Both the position numbers and the translations under genes were made by a program. Below, one piece after another: positions 1-8,800 of a stretch of 64,000 nt of DNA. Each line of letters starts with the position of its first letter. The stretch's first letter is position 1. Where the stretch lies: assembly GCF_000716605.1 (NCBI RefSeq), contig NZ_JNXE01000016.1, positions 124,001 through 188,000 on the forward strand. Reading direction: 5' to 3'. The notes under the pieces were generated by a model. That model made no database searches, had not been told where the DNA came from, and was given only the letters and a program-made list of their open reading frames with translations. The stretch is from Streptomyces sp. NRRL F-525. Lineage in GTDB: Bacteria; Actinomycetota; Actinomycetes; Streptomycetales; Streptomycetaceae.

Positions 1-426
1 AGCGCGCAGCTCTACCGCCGCCAGGGCGACATGCGCATCTGCGTCGCCGCCGCGGAACGCCTGTCCGGCCTTCGGGACACGGTCCCGGTCGGCTCCACAC
101 TCACCATGAAAGCCGGTTCGTCCGCGCAGATCCTGATGGCCTGGGAGGAGCCGGAGCGCCTGCACCGCGGCCTCCAGGGCGCCCGCTTCACGGCCACGGC
201 CCTCTCGGGCGTACGGCGCCGGGGCTGGGCCCAGTCGATCGGCGAGCGCGAGCCGGGCGTCGCGTCCGTCTCCGCGCCGGTGCGCGGCCCCTCGAACCGC
301 GTGGTGGCCGCCGTGTCCGTCTCCGGCCCCATCGAGCGCCTGACGCGCCACCCGGGCCGTATGCACGCCCAGGCGGTCATCGACGCCGCCGCCCGCCTCT
401 CCGAGGCCCTGCGCCGCACCGGCTGA
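1..426 (+). CDS. ndgR: IclR-family regulator NdgR, C-terminal part (5' end outside window)
   Basis: Open from base 1 to a TGA at 424-426, so only about the last 141 residues are present. The segment reads as the IclR effector-binding domain, with motifs such as MKAGSSAQILMAW and the closing AAARLSEALRRTG. NdgR/AreB-type IclR regulators in Streptomyces control leucine (leuCD) and other amino-acid genes. The identification rests on the domain and on the neighbourhood (tRNA-Glu/Gln cluster, gltX), as in the core Streptomyces gene order. The DNA-binding domain cannot be checked because it lies upstream of the window. A rho-independent hairpin follows directly. Confidence 0.85.
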   Translation, partial: SAQLYRRQGDMRICVAAAERLSGLRDTVPVGSTLTMKAGSSAQILMAWEEPERLHRGLQGARFTATALSGVRRRGWAQSIGEREPGVASVSAPVRGPSNRVVAAVSVSGPIERLTRHPGRMHAQAVIDAAARLSEALRRTG

Positions 427-448
427 TCCGCCGGGAAGATCTCGAGGA

Positions 449-476
449 GGGCCTGCCTCAACGCCGCGGCAGGCCC
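449..476 (+). terminator. Hairpin terminator after ndgR
   Basis: Perfect 9-bp inverted repeat, GGGCCTGCC at 449-457 and GGCAGGCCC at 468-476, with a 10-base loop, starting 22 bases after the ndgR stop. Only TTCGTC follows, so it is a strong GC hairpin without a real U tract, as is usual in Streptomyces. Confidence 0.65.
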
Positions 477-545
477 TTCGTCATGTCCGGACCCCGAACT
501 CCTGGTGAACCAGGCCGAGTTGACACACCGGGCGGACAACGCGAA

Positions 546-571
546 AGCCCCTCCACCGAAGTGGAGGGGCT
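546..571 (-). terminator. Terminator of the tRNA-Gln/Glu operon
   Basis: 11-bp perfect stem (546-556 with 561-571) closed by a four-base loop that reads TTCG on the minus strand, followed there by TTTC. It lies 10 bases past the 3' end of the last tRNA gene and is the obvious 3' end of the tRNA transcript. It may also stop readthrough from ndgR. Confidence 0.8.
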
Positions 572-581
572 CTGCTGTATG

Positions 582-654
582 TACCCCCGACCGGATTCGA
601 ACCGGCGCTACTGCCGTGAGAGGGCAGCGTGCTAGGCCGCTACACAACGGGGGC
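582..654 (-). tRNA. tRNA-Glu (CTC), copy 1
   Basis: 73-nt cloverleaf. Acceptor GCCCCCG pairs with CGGGGGT (one G-U at the end) and A is the discriminator. The anticodon stem CTGCC/GGCAG encloses the loop CTCTCAC, giving anticodon CTC (GAG codon). The T arm contains TTCGAAT. CCA is not encoded. Identical to the two other Glu copies in this cluster. Confidence 0.95.
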
Positions 655-681
655 CAGATCGTACGTTTCCGCAGATCAAAG

Positions 682-753
682 CTGGTCTACCAGGACTCGA
701 ACCTAGAATGACGGTACCAGAAACCGTAGTGTTGCCAATTACACCATAGACCA
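682..753 (-). tRNA. tRNA-Gln (CTG), copy 1
   Basis: 72-nt cloverleaf. Acceptor TGGTCTA/TAGACCA with discriminator G, as expected for glutamine. Anticodon stem ACGGT/ACCGT, loop TTCTGGT, anticodon CTG (CAG codon). CCA is not encoded. It lies between Glu copies 1 and 2. In most actinobacteria this tRNA is charged with Glu by GltX and then amidated by GatCAB. Confidence 0.95.
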
Positions 754-773
754 AGGTGATTCAAGGTAAAGCG

Positions 774-846
774 TACCCCCGACCGGATTCGAACCGGCGC
801 TACTGCCGTGAGAGGGCAGCGTGCTAGGCCGCTACACAACGGGGGC
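774..846 (-). tRNA. tRNA-Glu (CTC), copy 2
   Basis: Same 73-nt sequence as the copy at 582-654, including anticodon loop CTCTCAC and no encoded CCA. Separated from tRNA-Gln copy 1 by about 20 bases, consistent with one polycistronic tRNA transcript. Confidence 0.95.
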
Positions 847-907
847 CCTAGCGATCCTGCATGAGAGGCGGCGGGTGCGACCCGACCACCTTCCTGGGAA
901 GGATCTG

Positions 908-980
908 TACCCCCGACCGGATTCGAACCGGCGCTACTGCCGTGAGAGGGCAGCGTGCTAGGCCGCTACACAACGGGGGC
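908..980 (-). tRNA. tRNA-Glu (CTC), copy 3
   Basis: Third identical 73-nt tRNA-Glu(CTC). Together the cluster supplies three copies of the tRNA for GAG, the dominant Glu codon in a high-GC genome. Confidence 0.95.
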
Positions 981-1022
981 TTTGCAGAGTTGACCTCTGC
1001 GGTTGCAGATGAGCTCTGCGAG

Positions 1023-1094
1023 CTGGCCTACCAGGACTCGAACCTAGACTAACGGAACCAGAAACCGTCGTGCTGCCAATTACACCATAGGCCA
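1023..1094 (-). tRNA. tRNA-Gln (CTG), copy 2
   Basis: 72-nt cloverleaf with acceptor TGGCCTA/TAGGCCA, discriminator G and anticodon CTG in loop TTCTGGT. It differs from copy 1 at several stem positions. The base pair next to the anticodon loop is T opposite T, where copy 1 has T-A, so the stem has only four Watson-Crick pairs. First gene of the minus-strand tRNA transcript. Confidence 0.93.
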
Positions 1095-1121
1095 CTAAGA
1101 CGCAATCCCTGTCGGGATCTT

Positions 1122-1127
1122 GTTCTA
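1122..1127 (-). promoter_or_regulatory. Possible -10 element of the tRNA operon
   Basis: On the minus strand TAGAAC stands about 28 bases before tRNA-Gln copy 2, resembling the Streptomyces -10 (TAGRNT). No convincing TTGAC-type -35 is seen upstream, so this is a weak call based on position. Confidence 0.3.
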
Positions 1128-1185
1128 GCGTTCGCCCCCAGGTGGCTGACCTTTCGGTCTGCTCTCCGGCGGCGCAGGAAGAACA

Positions 1186-1917
1186 TTACCTGAAGGTGGA
1201 CGGGGCTCCAAAACGGGTATCAGCGCCGAGGATCGCGGGGAGTTCGGCGAGCGAGGCGATCCGGTGGCGCCCCACGAAGGCCTCACCAGGGGTGTGACCG
1301 CCGTGACGGTCGATCCACACGGACAGCAGTCCGGCGTCCGCGGCACCCCGCCAGTCGATCTCGGGGTGATCTCCGACATACGCGACCTCGTGCGGCGGCA
1401 GGTCCAGCGCCTCGCAGGCCGCGAGGAAGGCGCCGGCCTCGGGTTTGGAGACGCCCAGCTCGGCCGCGCACAGGACGGCCTCGAAGCGGTCGTGGACACC
1501 GAGGGCGCGCAGTTTGCGGTCCTGGACGGTGAGGCTGGAGTTCGAGAGGACGGCGTGCCGGTGGGTGGCCGCGAGGGCGTCCAGGACGGGCAGGACGTCC
1601 GGGAAGAGGGCCCAGGCGGTCTCGTAGTGGGCCTTGTAGCGCCGGAACCAGTCCTCGGCCTCGGCGTCGGTCAACTCCCGGTCCAGGAACTGCCGGACGC
1701 GGTCCAGCCGCTGTCCCTCGAAGGAGACCTCGCCGGCCGAGAAGCGCGCCCAGTGGAACTCGGTGGCCACCCGCCAGCGCTCCAGGGCGTCCGCCAGGCT
1801 CCCGTCCCCGTCGGCCGGTCCCTCGGCCAGCAGGTGCTCGCGCATGGCCGCGCGGTCCGCACCCGTGTAGTCGAACAAGGTGTCGTCGACGTCCCAGACA
1901 ACGGCCCGAATGGTCAT
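1186..1917 (-). CDS. HAD-superfamily hydrolase (haloacid dehalogenase-like phosphatase)
   Basis: 243 residues from ATG at 1917 (MTIRAVVWDVDDTLF). A longer reading back to 1971 adds 18 Arg/Gly-rich residues that look untranslated. HAD motif I is WDVDDTLF near residue 8 (nucleophile Asp and Asp+2). Motif II is the SNSS region, motif III is the Lys of GVSKPEAGAF, and motif IV is YVGDHPEIDWRGA. The cap between motifs I and II is helical, as in phosphoglycolate phosphatase-like subfamily I enzymes. The substrate cannot be told. Probably monocistronic or read with the DUF4241 gene, whose stop lies 51 bases upstream of this start. Confidence 0.85.
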   Translation of the reverse strand: MTIRAVVWDVDDTLFDYTGADRAAMREHLLAEGPADGDGSLADALERWRVATEFHWARFSAGEVSFEGQRLDRVRQFLDRELTDAEAEDWFRRYKAHYETAWALFPDVLPVLDALAATHRHAVLSNSSLTVQDRKLRALGVHDRFEAVLCAAELGVSKPEAGAFLAACEALDLPPHEVAYVGDHPEIDWRGAADAGLLSVWIDRHGGHTPGEAFVGRHRIASLAELPAILGADTRFGAPSTFR

Positions 1918-1967
1918 GATCCGACGGTAACCCGGGGCCCGGGGGCGCGTCTGCCCCCCACCTGCTG

Positions 1968-2627
1968 TCACACGGGGGCGACGAAGAAGTCCGTGACGAA
2001 GCAGGTGACTTCACCGGCCGCCGTACGGCCGATGAAGGTCGGATACGCGCCGTCGCCCCAGCCCGAGGTGAAGGCGATCAGGTTGTGACCGGTGTCGGGG
2101 GCGGTGATCAGGTGGGGTCCCGGGGCCCACTTGCTCTGCTCGAAGGCGTCCCACAGCGGGCCCTCGTCGCCCTCGCACTCCGGGAAGGAGCCGTCGACCG
2201 ACGCGTCGTAGAACGCGCCCGTGCCGGCGTCGACCCCATAGCCGTAGAACTCGTCCTCCGTGAGTTCGGCGAGGTCCTGGCCGGGCTGGAGGGCGAGTTC
2301 CCAGGCGGCGGTCGGCTCGTCCCGTATGACCAGGCGGGCGGCGGCCACGCGCAAGTGCGGGTCGTCGGACGGGAGTTGGTCGGGCTGGGTGAGGGTGGCG
2401 ACGGCCGCTTCTACGCGGTAGTGGCCGGGGGCGACGGCGACCGTGAAGGGTTCCGCCTCGCCCTGGCCGAGGCCGACGAAGGGGTCGCAGGCGATCACCT
2501 GGCCGGTGGGGAGCCAGAGTTGGCCGCCGTCGACGAGGTGGATCACGCCGACCGTGCCGGTCTCGTCCTCCCTGAACTCGCTGCCCGGCGTGAACAGCCA
2601 GGTGTAGTCACGAGCGGTCATCGGCAT
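1968..2627 (-). CDS. DUF4241 domain protein
   Basis: 219 residues. The start ATG at 2627 is preceded by AGGAG about 11 bases upstream. A second ATG two codons in is equally usable. The sequence resembles the DUF4241 family: an early GxxxLPTGQVIACDPFVGL segment, then a PGHYRVEAAVA strand and a C-terminal HNLIAFTSGWGDGAYPTFIGR block. The family has no established biochemical role and is sometimes found near toxin/immunity loci. No signal peptide or membrane segment, so cytosolic. No partner is recognised next door. Confidence 0.75.
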   Translation of the reverse strand: MPMTARDYTWLFTPGSEFREDETGTVGVIHLVDGGQLWLPTGQVIACDPFVGLGQGEAEPFTVAVAPGHYRVEAAVATLTQPDQLPSDDPHLRVAAARLVIRDEPTAAWELALQPGQDLAELTEDEFYGYGVDAGTGAFYDASVDGSFPECEGDEGPLWDAFEQSKWAPGPHLITAPDTGHNLIAFTSGWGDGAYPTFIGRTAAGEVTCFVTDFFVAPV

Positions 2628-2692
2628 GAAAGGTGCCTCTCCTGAACGATCTTCAATGATCCGGAACCCTAACGCCCCGCACTGACAACGCC

Positions 2693-2728
2693 GAAGGGAC
2701 GGCAGGCCGTTGCGGCTGCCGCCCCTTC
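2693..2728 (-). terminator. Terminator after gltX
   Basis: 13-bp stem (2693-2705 with 2716-2728, one G-U pair) and a 10-base loop, starting 14 bases past the gltX stop. It separates the FAH-gltX operon from the downstream DUF4241 gene. Confidence 0.75.
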
Positions 2729-2741
2729 ACGCGTGCGTGCG

Positions 2742-4217
2742 TTACGCGGCCAGCTTGGCGAGGGCCGCGTCGATCCGGGCGAGGGTCTTCTCCTTGCCGA
2801 GGATCTCCAGGGACTCGAAGAGCGGCAGCCCGATCGTGCGGCCGGTGACGGCGACGCGGACCGGGGCCTGCGCCTTGCCGAGCTTGAGGCCGTGGGTCTC
2901 ACCGGCGGCCAGGACGGCCTCCTTGAGGGACTCGGGCGAGGTCCAGTCCGCGGACTCCAACCTCTCGCGTGCCGTGCGGAGAAGGGCGTCGGAGCCCTCC
3001 TTCATGGCCTTCGTCCAGGACACCTTGTCCTCGACCGGCTCGGCGAGGAACAGGAAGTCGACGTTGTCCGTGATCTCGGAGAGGACCTTCAGGCGGGTCT
3101 GCGCGTGCGGCGCGACGGCCTGCCACTTGGCCTCGTCGAAGTCCTCCGGCGCCCAGGGGGCGAAGGGGGCCTTCAGCCACGGCGCGCAGCGCTCGGTGAA
3201 GTCCTTCACGTCGAGCAGGCGGATGTGGTCGGCGTTGATCGCCTCGCACTTCTTCAGGTCGAAGCGCGCCGGGTTCGGGTTCACGTCGGAGATCTCGAAG
3301 GCCGCGACCATCTCGTCCATCGAGAAGACGTCCCGGTCGCCGGAGAGCGACCAGCCCAGCAGGGAAAGGTAGTTGAGCAGTCCCTCAGGGAGGAAACCGC
3401 GCTCCCTGTAGAGGTTGAGCGAGGACTCCGGGTCGCGCTTGGAGAGCTTCTTGTTGCCCTCGCCCATCACGTACGGGAGGTGCCCGAAGGAGGGGATCTC
3501 CTTGGCGATGCCCAGGTCGATCAGCGCCTTGTAGAGGGCGATCTGGCGCGGGGTGGAGGAGAGCAGGTCCTCGCCGCGCAGGACGTGGGTGATCTCCATC
3601 AGGGCGTCGTCGACCGGGTTGACCAGCGTGTACAGCGGGGCGCCGTTGGCCCGGACGATGCCGTAGTCCGGCACGTTCTCCGCGGTGAAGGTCAGCTCGC
3701 CGCGGACCAGGTCGATGAAGGTGATCGTCTCGTCGGGCATCCGGAAGCGGACGATCGGCGTGCGGCCCTCGGCCTTGTAGGCGTCGACCTGCTCGGCGCT
3801 GAGGTCGCGGCAGTGGCCGTCGTAGCCGGACGGCTTTCCGGCGGCGCGGGCGGCGTCGCGGCGGGCGTCCAGCTCCTCCGTGGAGCAGTAGCAGTGGTAG
3901 GCGCGGCCGGCGTCCTGGAGCTTCTGGGCGACGTCCTTGTAGATGTCCATCCGCTGCGACTGGCGGTACGGCGCGTGCGGGCCGCCGACCTCGGGGCCCT
4001 CGTCCCAGTCGAAGCCCAGCCAGCGCAGCGAGTCGAGCAGCTGGTCGTACGACTCCTCGGAGTCGCGGGCCGCGTCGGTGTCCTCGATGCGGAAGACCAG
4101 GGTGCCCTGGTGGTGCTTGGCGAACGCCCAGTTGAACAGGGCGGTGCGGACCAGGCCGACGTGCGGGTTACCGGTCGGCGACGGGCAGAAACGGACGCGT
4201 ACGGGTGCGCTAGCCAC
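2742..4217 (-). CDS. gltX: Glutamyl-tRNA synthetase
   Basis: 491 residues from GTG at 4217. The class I HIGH-type motif lies in [19 protein letters not shown] near residue 10, and the KMSKS-type motif is KLSKRD near residue 256. A CYC/STEEL-like segment follows the Rossmann insert and the C-terminal helical anticodon-binding domain is complete, so the length is normal. An in-frame TTG at 4226 is possible, but AAGG sits directly against it and is well spaced for the GTG. The start overlaps the FAH gene stop by 8 bases, so the two are translationally coupled. It charges tRNA-Glu and, in organisms without GlnRS, also tRNA-Gln. Both tRNAs are encoded 1.7-3.6 kb downstream. Confidence 0.97.
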   Translation of the reverse strand: MASAPVRVRFCPSPTGNPHVGLVRTALFNWAFAKHHQGTLVFRIEDTDAARDSEESYDQLLDSLRWLGFDWDEGPEVGGPHAPYRQSQRMDIYKDVAQKLQDAGRAYHCYCSTEELDARRDAARAAGKPSGYDGHCRDLSAEQVDAYKAEGRTPIVRFRMPDETITFIDLVRGELTFTAENVPDYGIVRANGAPLYTLVNPVDDALMEITHVLRGEDLLSSTPRQIALYKALIDLGIAKEIPSFGHLPYVMGEGNKKLSKRDPESSLNLYRERGFLPEGLLNYLSLLGWSLSGDRDVFSMDEMVAAFEISDVNPNPARFDLKKCEAINADHIRLLDVKDFTERCAPWLKAPFAPWAPEDFDEAKWQAVAPHAQTRLKVLSEITDNVDFLFLAEPVEDKVSWTKAMKEGSDALLRTARERLESADWTSPESLKEAVLAAGETHGLKLGKAQAPVRVAVTGRTIGLPLFESLEILGKEKTLARIDAALAKLAA

Positions 4218-4986
4218 GCTTGACAACCTTGTTGGTGAGAGTGCCGATGCCTTCGATGGAGACGGCGACCTCGTCGCCGACGGTGAGCGGTCCGACGCCT
4301 GCCGGGGTGCCCGTGAGGATCACGTCGCCGGGGAGCAGCGTCATGGCCTCGGTGATGTTGACGATGAGATCCTCGATCGAGTGGATCATCTCGCTGGTGC
4401 GGCCGAGCTGGCGCTGCTGGCCGTTGACCGTGAGCTGGATGGTGAGGTCGCTCGGGTCGAGGTCCGTCTCCACCCAGGGGCCGAGCGGGCAGGAGGTGTC
4501 GAAGCCCTTGGCCCGGGCCCACTGCTTCTCGCGCTTCTGGACGTCCCGCGCGGTGATGTCGTTGGCGCAGGTGTAGCCGAGGATGACGTCCTTGACGCGC
4601 TCGCGCGGGACCTCGCGGCACATCCGGCCGATGACGACGGCCAGTTCGGCCTCGTGGTGGAGGTCCTCGGTGAAGGAGGGGTACTGGATGTCGTCGCCGG
4701 GGCCGATCACCGAGGTGGACGGCTTGAAGAAGGCGAAGGGGACGTCCGGCACGTCGTTGCCCAGTTCCCGGGCGTGCTCGGCGTAGTTGCGGCCGTAGGC
4801 GACGACCTTGTTCGGGAGGACCGGCGGCAGCAGCCTGACCTTGCTGAGCGGGACCTTCGTACCGGAGAGCTCGAAGTCCGCGAACGGGATGCCCTTGATG
4901 ATGTCGAGGACGAGCTCGTCCGGCTTGTCGCCCTCGACCGCGCCGAAGGCGACGTTCCCGTCGATGGAGAATCTGGCGATGCGCAC
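4210..4986 (-). CDS. Fumarylacetoacetate hydrolase family protein
   Basis: 258 residues, soluble. The N-terminal part is short; the FAH catalytic fold starts near residue 60 ([16 protein letters not shown]). The metal-binding acidic residues appear in [12 protein letters not shown] (the E-x-E pair) and later in a [13 protein letters not shown] segment with its Asp. [17 protein letters not shown] is typical of the family end. Such proteins act as acylpyruvate hydrolases, 2-hydroxyhepta-2,4-diene-1,7-dioate isomerases or oxaloacetate decarboxylases. The exact substrate cannot be read. First gene of an operon with gltX, overlapping it by 8 bases, an arrangement kept across Streptomyces. Confidence 0.88.
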   Translation of the reverse strand: MRIARFSIDGNVAFGAVEGDKPDELVLDIIKGIPFADFELSGTKVPLSKVRLLPPVLPNKVVAYGRNYAEHARELGNDVPDVPFAFFKPSTSVIGPGDDIQYPSFTEDLHHEAELAVVIGRMCREVPRERVKDVILGYTCANDITARDVQKREKQWARAKGFDTSCPLGPWVETDLDPSDLTIQLTVNGQQRQLGRTSEMIHSIEDLIVNITEAMTLLPGDVILTGTPAGVGPLTVGDEVAVSIEGIGTLTNKVVKRG

Positions 4987-5065
4987 GGGATCCTGGCGCC
5001 CCTCACTGAGCTGGCTGGAGTCTGACGCTCCAGGCTAACGCGGTGCGGGACCCCTGCTCGCGCGA

Positions 5066-5251
5066 TTACTCCGCGGCGGCGGTGACCGGGATCTCCATGA
5101 GGATGGTGCGGCGCGGGTTGGCCGTCTGGGCCGGCAGGTCGAGGGAGTGTTCCTGCAGCTCCGGCGTCTGCAGCGGCTCGGCGTCCGTGAGGTGTGCCAG
5201 GGTCGTGCGGCGCGGGTTGGCGATGTTGCGGAACATCATCGTGGTCTTCAT
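5066..5251 (-). CDS. 61-residue peptide with a duplicated ANPRRT motif
   Basis: 61 codons, ATG at 5251 with GAGGG about 12 bases upstream. The sequence starts MKTTMMFRNIANPRRTTL and contains a second TANPRRTILMEIPVT near the end. The repeat is also visible in DNA, as GTGCGGCGCGGGTTGG twice. The acidic, Leu/Pro-rich middle separates the repeats. There is no signal peptide, membrane segment or cysteine. The function is not known to me. Organisation as leader plus two repeated segments could mean a multi-core precursor peptide, but no maturation enzyme is seen close by. It could equally be a small structural or regulatory protein. Transcribed divergently from the first conservon. Confidence 0.6.
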   Translation of the reverse strand: MKTTMMFRNIANPRRTTLAHLTDAEPLQTPELQEHSLDLPAQTANPRRTILMEIPVTAAAE

Positions 5252-5823
5252 CGTTGTGCTTGACCCTCGTCGTCCGTGGGTGGGTGGTTGGCAGTATGTG
5301 CCCTCATGTAAAGCGTCAGGCTAAACATCCAATTCCCGGCCGAAGACGCGAAGGACCCCTGATCTGCGTGTGAGTTTGCTCACGGCCGCATGGGCAAAGC
5401 GTCCAATTCGGACCCCCAACTCACCTCAACGAAACGGACATTGCCCCCTTGAAGCTGTCATTCCGCTCCTGATCATGGCGACTTGGGCACATGGCATGCC
5501 CCCAGGGGTCGTAGGGATATGCCCCCTTTGGAGTGAATAGCTTTCTACGTCTCGTGACGCACCCCTCACGCGGTGTCACACAGGTCACAGCCTGGCCTAC
5601 GGGCCTTGTTGGAGATCCGGCACTGTGCTGGAATTCCACGGACCGCCGCAGAATCAGCCCGGCGCGCAGAGGGCGCAACGCAGCGCCAGGGGCGGCGGAA
5701 GGGGGAGCAGCGCCGGTCACTCACGACCACACACTGGGGGGCGCGTTCAGGGCGCTCCCTAAGACGCCGACACCGTCCTTCCGTTCGCGCGGAGGGGCGC
5801 CTGGTCCAGAGGTTGCGACGCTA
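5252..5823. other. 572-base non-coding region before the first conservon
   Basis: Separates the 61-residue peptide gene (minus) from cvnA1 (plus). It holds a perfect palindrome GTGAGTTTGCTCAC at 5370-5383. It also holds two copies of an AAAGCGTC element, each followed by CCAATTC (near 5306-5330 and 5396-5408). TTGTTG near 5607 could serve as a -35 for cvnA1, but no clear -10 follows. The reading frame of cvnA1 stays open upstream to 5533, but that extension is compositionally unlike a protein and is treated as leader. Confidence 0.45.
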
Positions 5824-8800
5824 GTGCAGGGACGTTTCAAGAGGGATGGCAGTGCTTCGGCGGAGCCGGAGCCGCATGGCGGGGCTGGCCCCAAGACCGG
5901 CAGCTCCTCGCCCCAGCACGCCCAGAACCCGGGCCCGGCGCCGTCAGGCGACGGTGGAGGCCCCGGGCGCCCCGGTGTGTCCGCAGCCCCGACCCCCACG
6001 CCCCCGGTGAAGCCGCCGTCGGGCGCACCAGGACCCGGATCGCGCGTCGCTCTGCGTAACTGGCGCATCTCCACGCGCCTGGTCTCGCTGCTCGCGCTCC
6101 CGGTGGTCGCGGCCACCTCGCTGGGCGCCCTGCGCATCAGCGACTCCATGACCGACATCCAGCAGCTCGACAACATGAAGCTGCTGACGGACATGACCAA
6201 GCAGGCCACCGAGCTGGCCACCGCGCTCCAGGAGGAGCGCGACCAGTCGGCCGGTCCCCTCTCGCACGGTGGCAAGGCCACCGACTACGAGGTCAAGGGC
6301 TACGAGGAGAAGACCGACCGCGCCCGCGACAACTTCATCAACGCCTCGGAAGAGGTGGACAGCGCCAGCAAGACCGGCCAGCTCCAGGGTGTCCGGGAGA
6401 GCCTGGTCGGTCTCGCGACCGAGCTGGACAACCTCGACAAGATCCGCAAGTCGGCGTACCAGTCGAAGGGCAACTCGACGCAGACGGTCGACGCCTACCA
6501 CCGGCTGATCAGCCAGCTGCTCGACCTCTCGCAGGACATGGCCGAGGCGACCAGCAACCCGGAGATGATCCAGCGCACGCGTGCCCTGGCGGCCTTCTCC
6601 GCCGCCAAGGAGTTCTCGTCCGTGCAGCGCGCCGTGATCGCGGCGGCCCTGCCGAACAACAACACGCAGCAGGGCTCCCTCTCCCCCAACGACCGGCTCT
6701 ACGCCGACTCCGCCCTGGAGAGCGAGAAGTCGGAACTGAGCATCTTCCGCAACATCTACGGCAACCAGGGCGCCGAGGAACTCATCGCGCCCATCGAGGA
6801 CGGCAACCCGACCATCGAGTCGGCCGACACTTACGCCCAGCGCGTCCTCGACAACGCCAACGGCCTGGCCTCGCTGGACAAGCGGTCCTACAAGGACTGG
6901 GTGGACGACAGCTCGACCAAGATCGAGCAGATGAAGAAGATCGAGCACACGCTGCTCGAGGACATGGAGCAGAAGGCCCGCGAGCTGCGCTCCGCCTCCG
7001 AGCGCGAGGCGATCATCTCCGGTGCGCTGATCCTGCTCGTGCTCGGTGTCTCCCTCGTCGGCGCCTTCGTCATCGCCCGGTCCATGATCCGCTCGCTGCG
7101 CCGCCTCCAGGAGACCGCCAACAAGGTCGCCCAGGACCGGCTGCCCGAGCTGGTCAAGCAGCTCTCCGAGTCCGACCCGCAGGACGTCGACACGTCCGTG
7201 GAGTCGGTCGGTGTGCACTCCCGGGACGAGATCGGCCAGGTGGCCGCGGCCTTCGACGACGTGCACCGCGAGGCCGTCCGCCTCGCCGCCGAGCAGGCCC
7301 TCCTGCGGGGCAACGTCAACGCGATGTTCACCAACCTCTCGCGCCGCTCCCAGGGCCTCATCCAGCGTCAGCTCTCGCTCATCTCCGAGCTGGAGTCCCG
7401 CGAGGCCGACCCGGACCAGCTGTCCTCCCTCTTCAAGCTCGACCACCTCGCGACCCGCATGCGCCGTAACGGCGAGAACCTCCTGGTCCTCGCCGGTGAG
7501 GAGCCCGGCCGCCGCTGGACCCGTCCGGTCCCGCTGGTCGACGTGCTCCGCGCCGCCGCCTCCGAGGTGGAGCAGTACGAGCGCATCGAGCTCTCCTCCG
7601 TGCCGACCACCGAAGTCGCCGGCCGTGTGGTCAACGACCTCGTGCACCTCCTCGCCGAGCTGCTCGAGAACGCGACCTCCTTCTCCTCGCCGCAGACCAA
7701 GGTCAAGGTCACCGGTCACGCGCTGCCCGACGGCCGCGTGCTGATCGAGATCCACGACACCGGTATCGGCCTCTCCCCCGAGGACCTCGCGGCGATCAAC
7801 GAGCGGCTCGCCTCGCCGCCCACCGTGGACGTCTCGGTCTCCCGCCGCATGGGTCTGTTCGTGGTCGGCCGCCTCTCGCAGCGCCACGGCATCCGCATCC
7901 AGCTCCGTCCCTCCGACTCCGGTGGTACGACCGCGCTGGTCATGCTCCCCGTCGACGTCGCCCAGGGCGGCAAGAAGCCCGCTCCGGGCAAGCCCGGTCA
8001 GGCCGCCGTCGGTTCCGCGGCGGCAGCCGCCGCGGCCGGTGCCGGTGCGGCCCGCCGGGGCAACGGCCAGAACGGCTCCGCGCTCGGCGCGGGTGCGCCC
8101 GCCGGTGGCAACGGTGGACTTCTCGGTGCCGGGGCCGCTCCGCGCGGCCAGGTCGGCGCCGGTCAGGGCCCGCGGGCCGCGCTGCCCGGTACGGGCGGTG
8201 GACGTCCGGGCGGACCCGGCGGTCCCGGTGGTCCGGGCGGTGCGCGTGGACCTCAGGGTCCCTCGGCGCCGCAGGGCCGTCCGGCCGCGGGTTCCGGTGC
8301 CGGTCTCTTCGGCCAGGCCCCGGGTGCCCCGCAGGGTCTCCAGGCAGCCGGTCCCGGTGCCCCCCAGGGCTTCGGCGACGGTCGCCAGGACGCCTTCGGC
8401 GGACCCCCGCCGCAGGGCAACCCGGTGCCGCCGCAGCGCACGAGCAACGACGAGCCCGAGCCGCCCCGCGGTGGTGGCCGGCGCCGCAACCGCCAGCCGC
8501 AGCTTCCGCCGCGCGGTGGCGCCCGGGCCGAGCTGCCCGGCGGCAACAACGGCCAGCGCCCGAGCTGGAGCGACGAGAACGCGCAGCCCCCGCTGGGCCG
8601 CGGCAACCTCGACGCCCCGCGCGGTCACGACGAGCGGGACGCGGAGCAGACCTCCCGGATGCCGCGCATCGACGACCGCCAGGGCCCCGCGGCCACGACG
8701 GAGATGCCGGCGATACCGCGCCTCGACGCCCAGGACAGCGGCCAGTTCCCGCGCCCCAACGGGCAGCAGAACACGGGCCAGTTCCCGCGTCCCGGTGCCA

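Noticed and set aside
582..1094. tRNA cluster as a possible integration site
   Set aside because: All tRNAs are complete, no integrase and no partial tRNA copy was seen in the flanking region.
5533..5823. 97-codon N-terminal extension of CvnA1
   Set aside because: Composition is not protein-like and GTG at 5824 has a plausible ribosome site and the usual CvnA start sequence.
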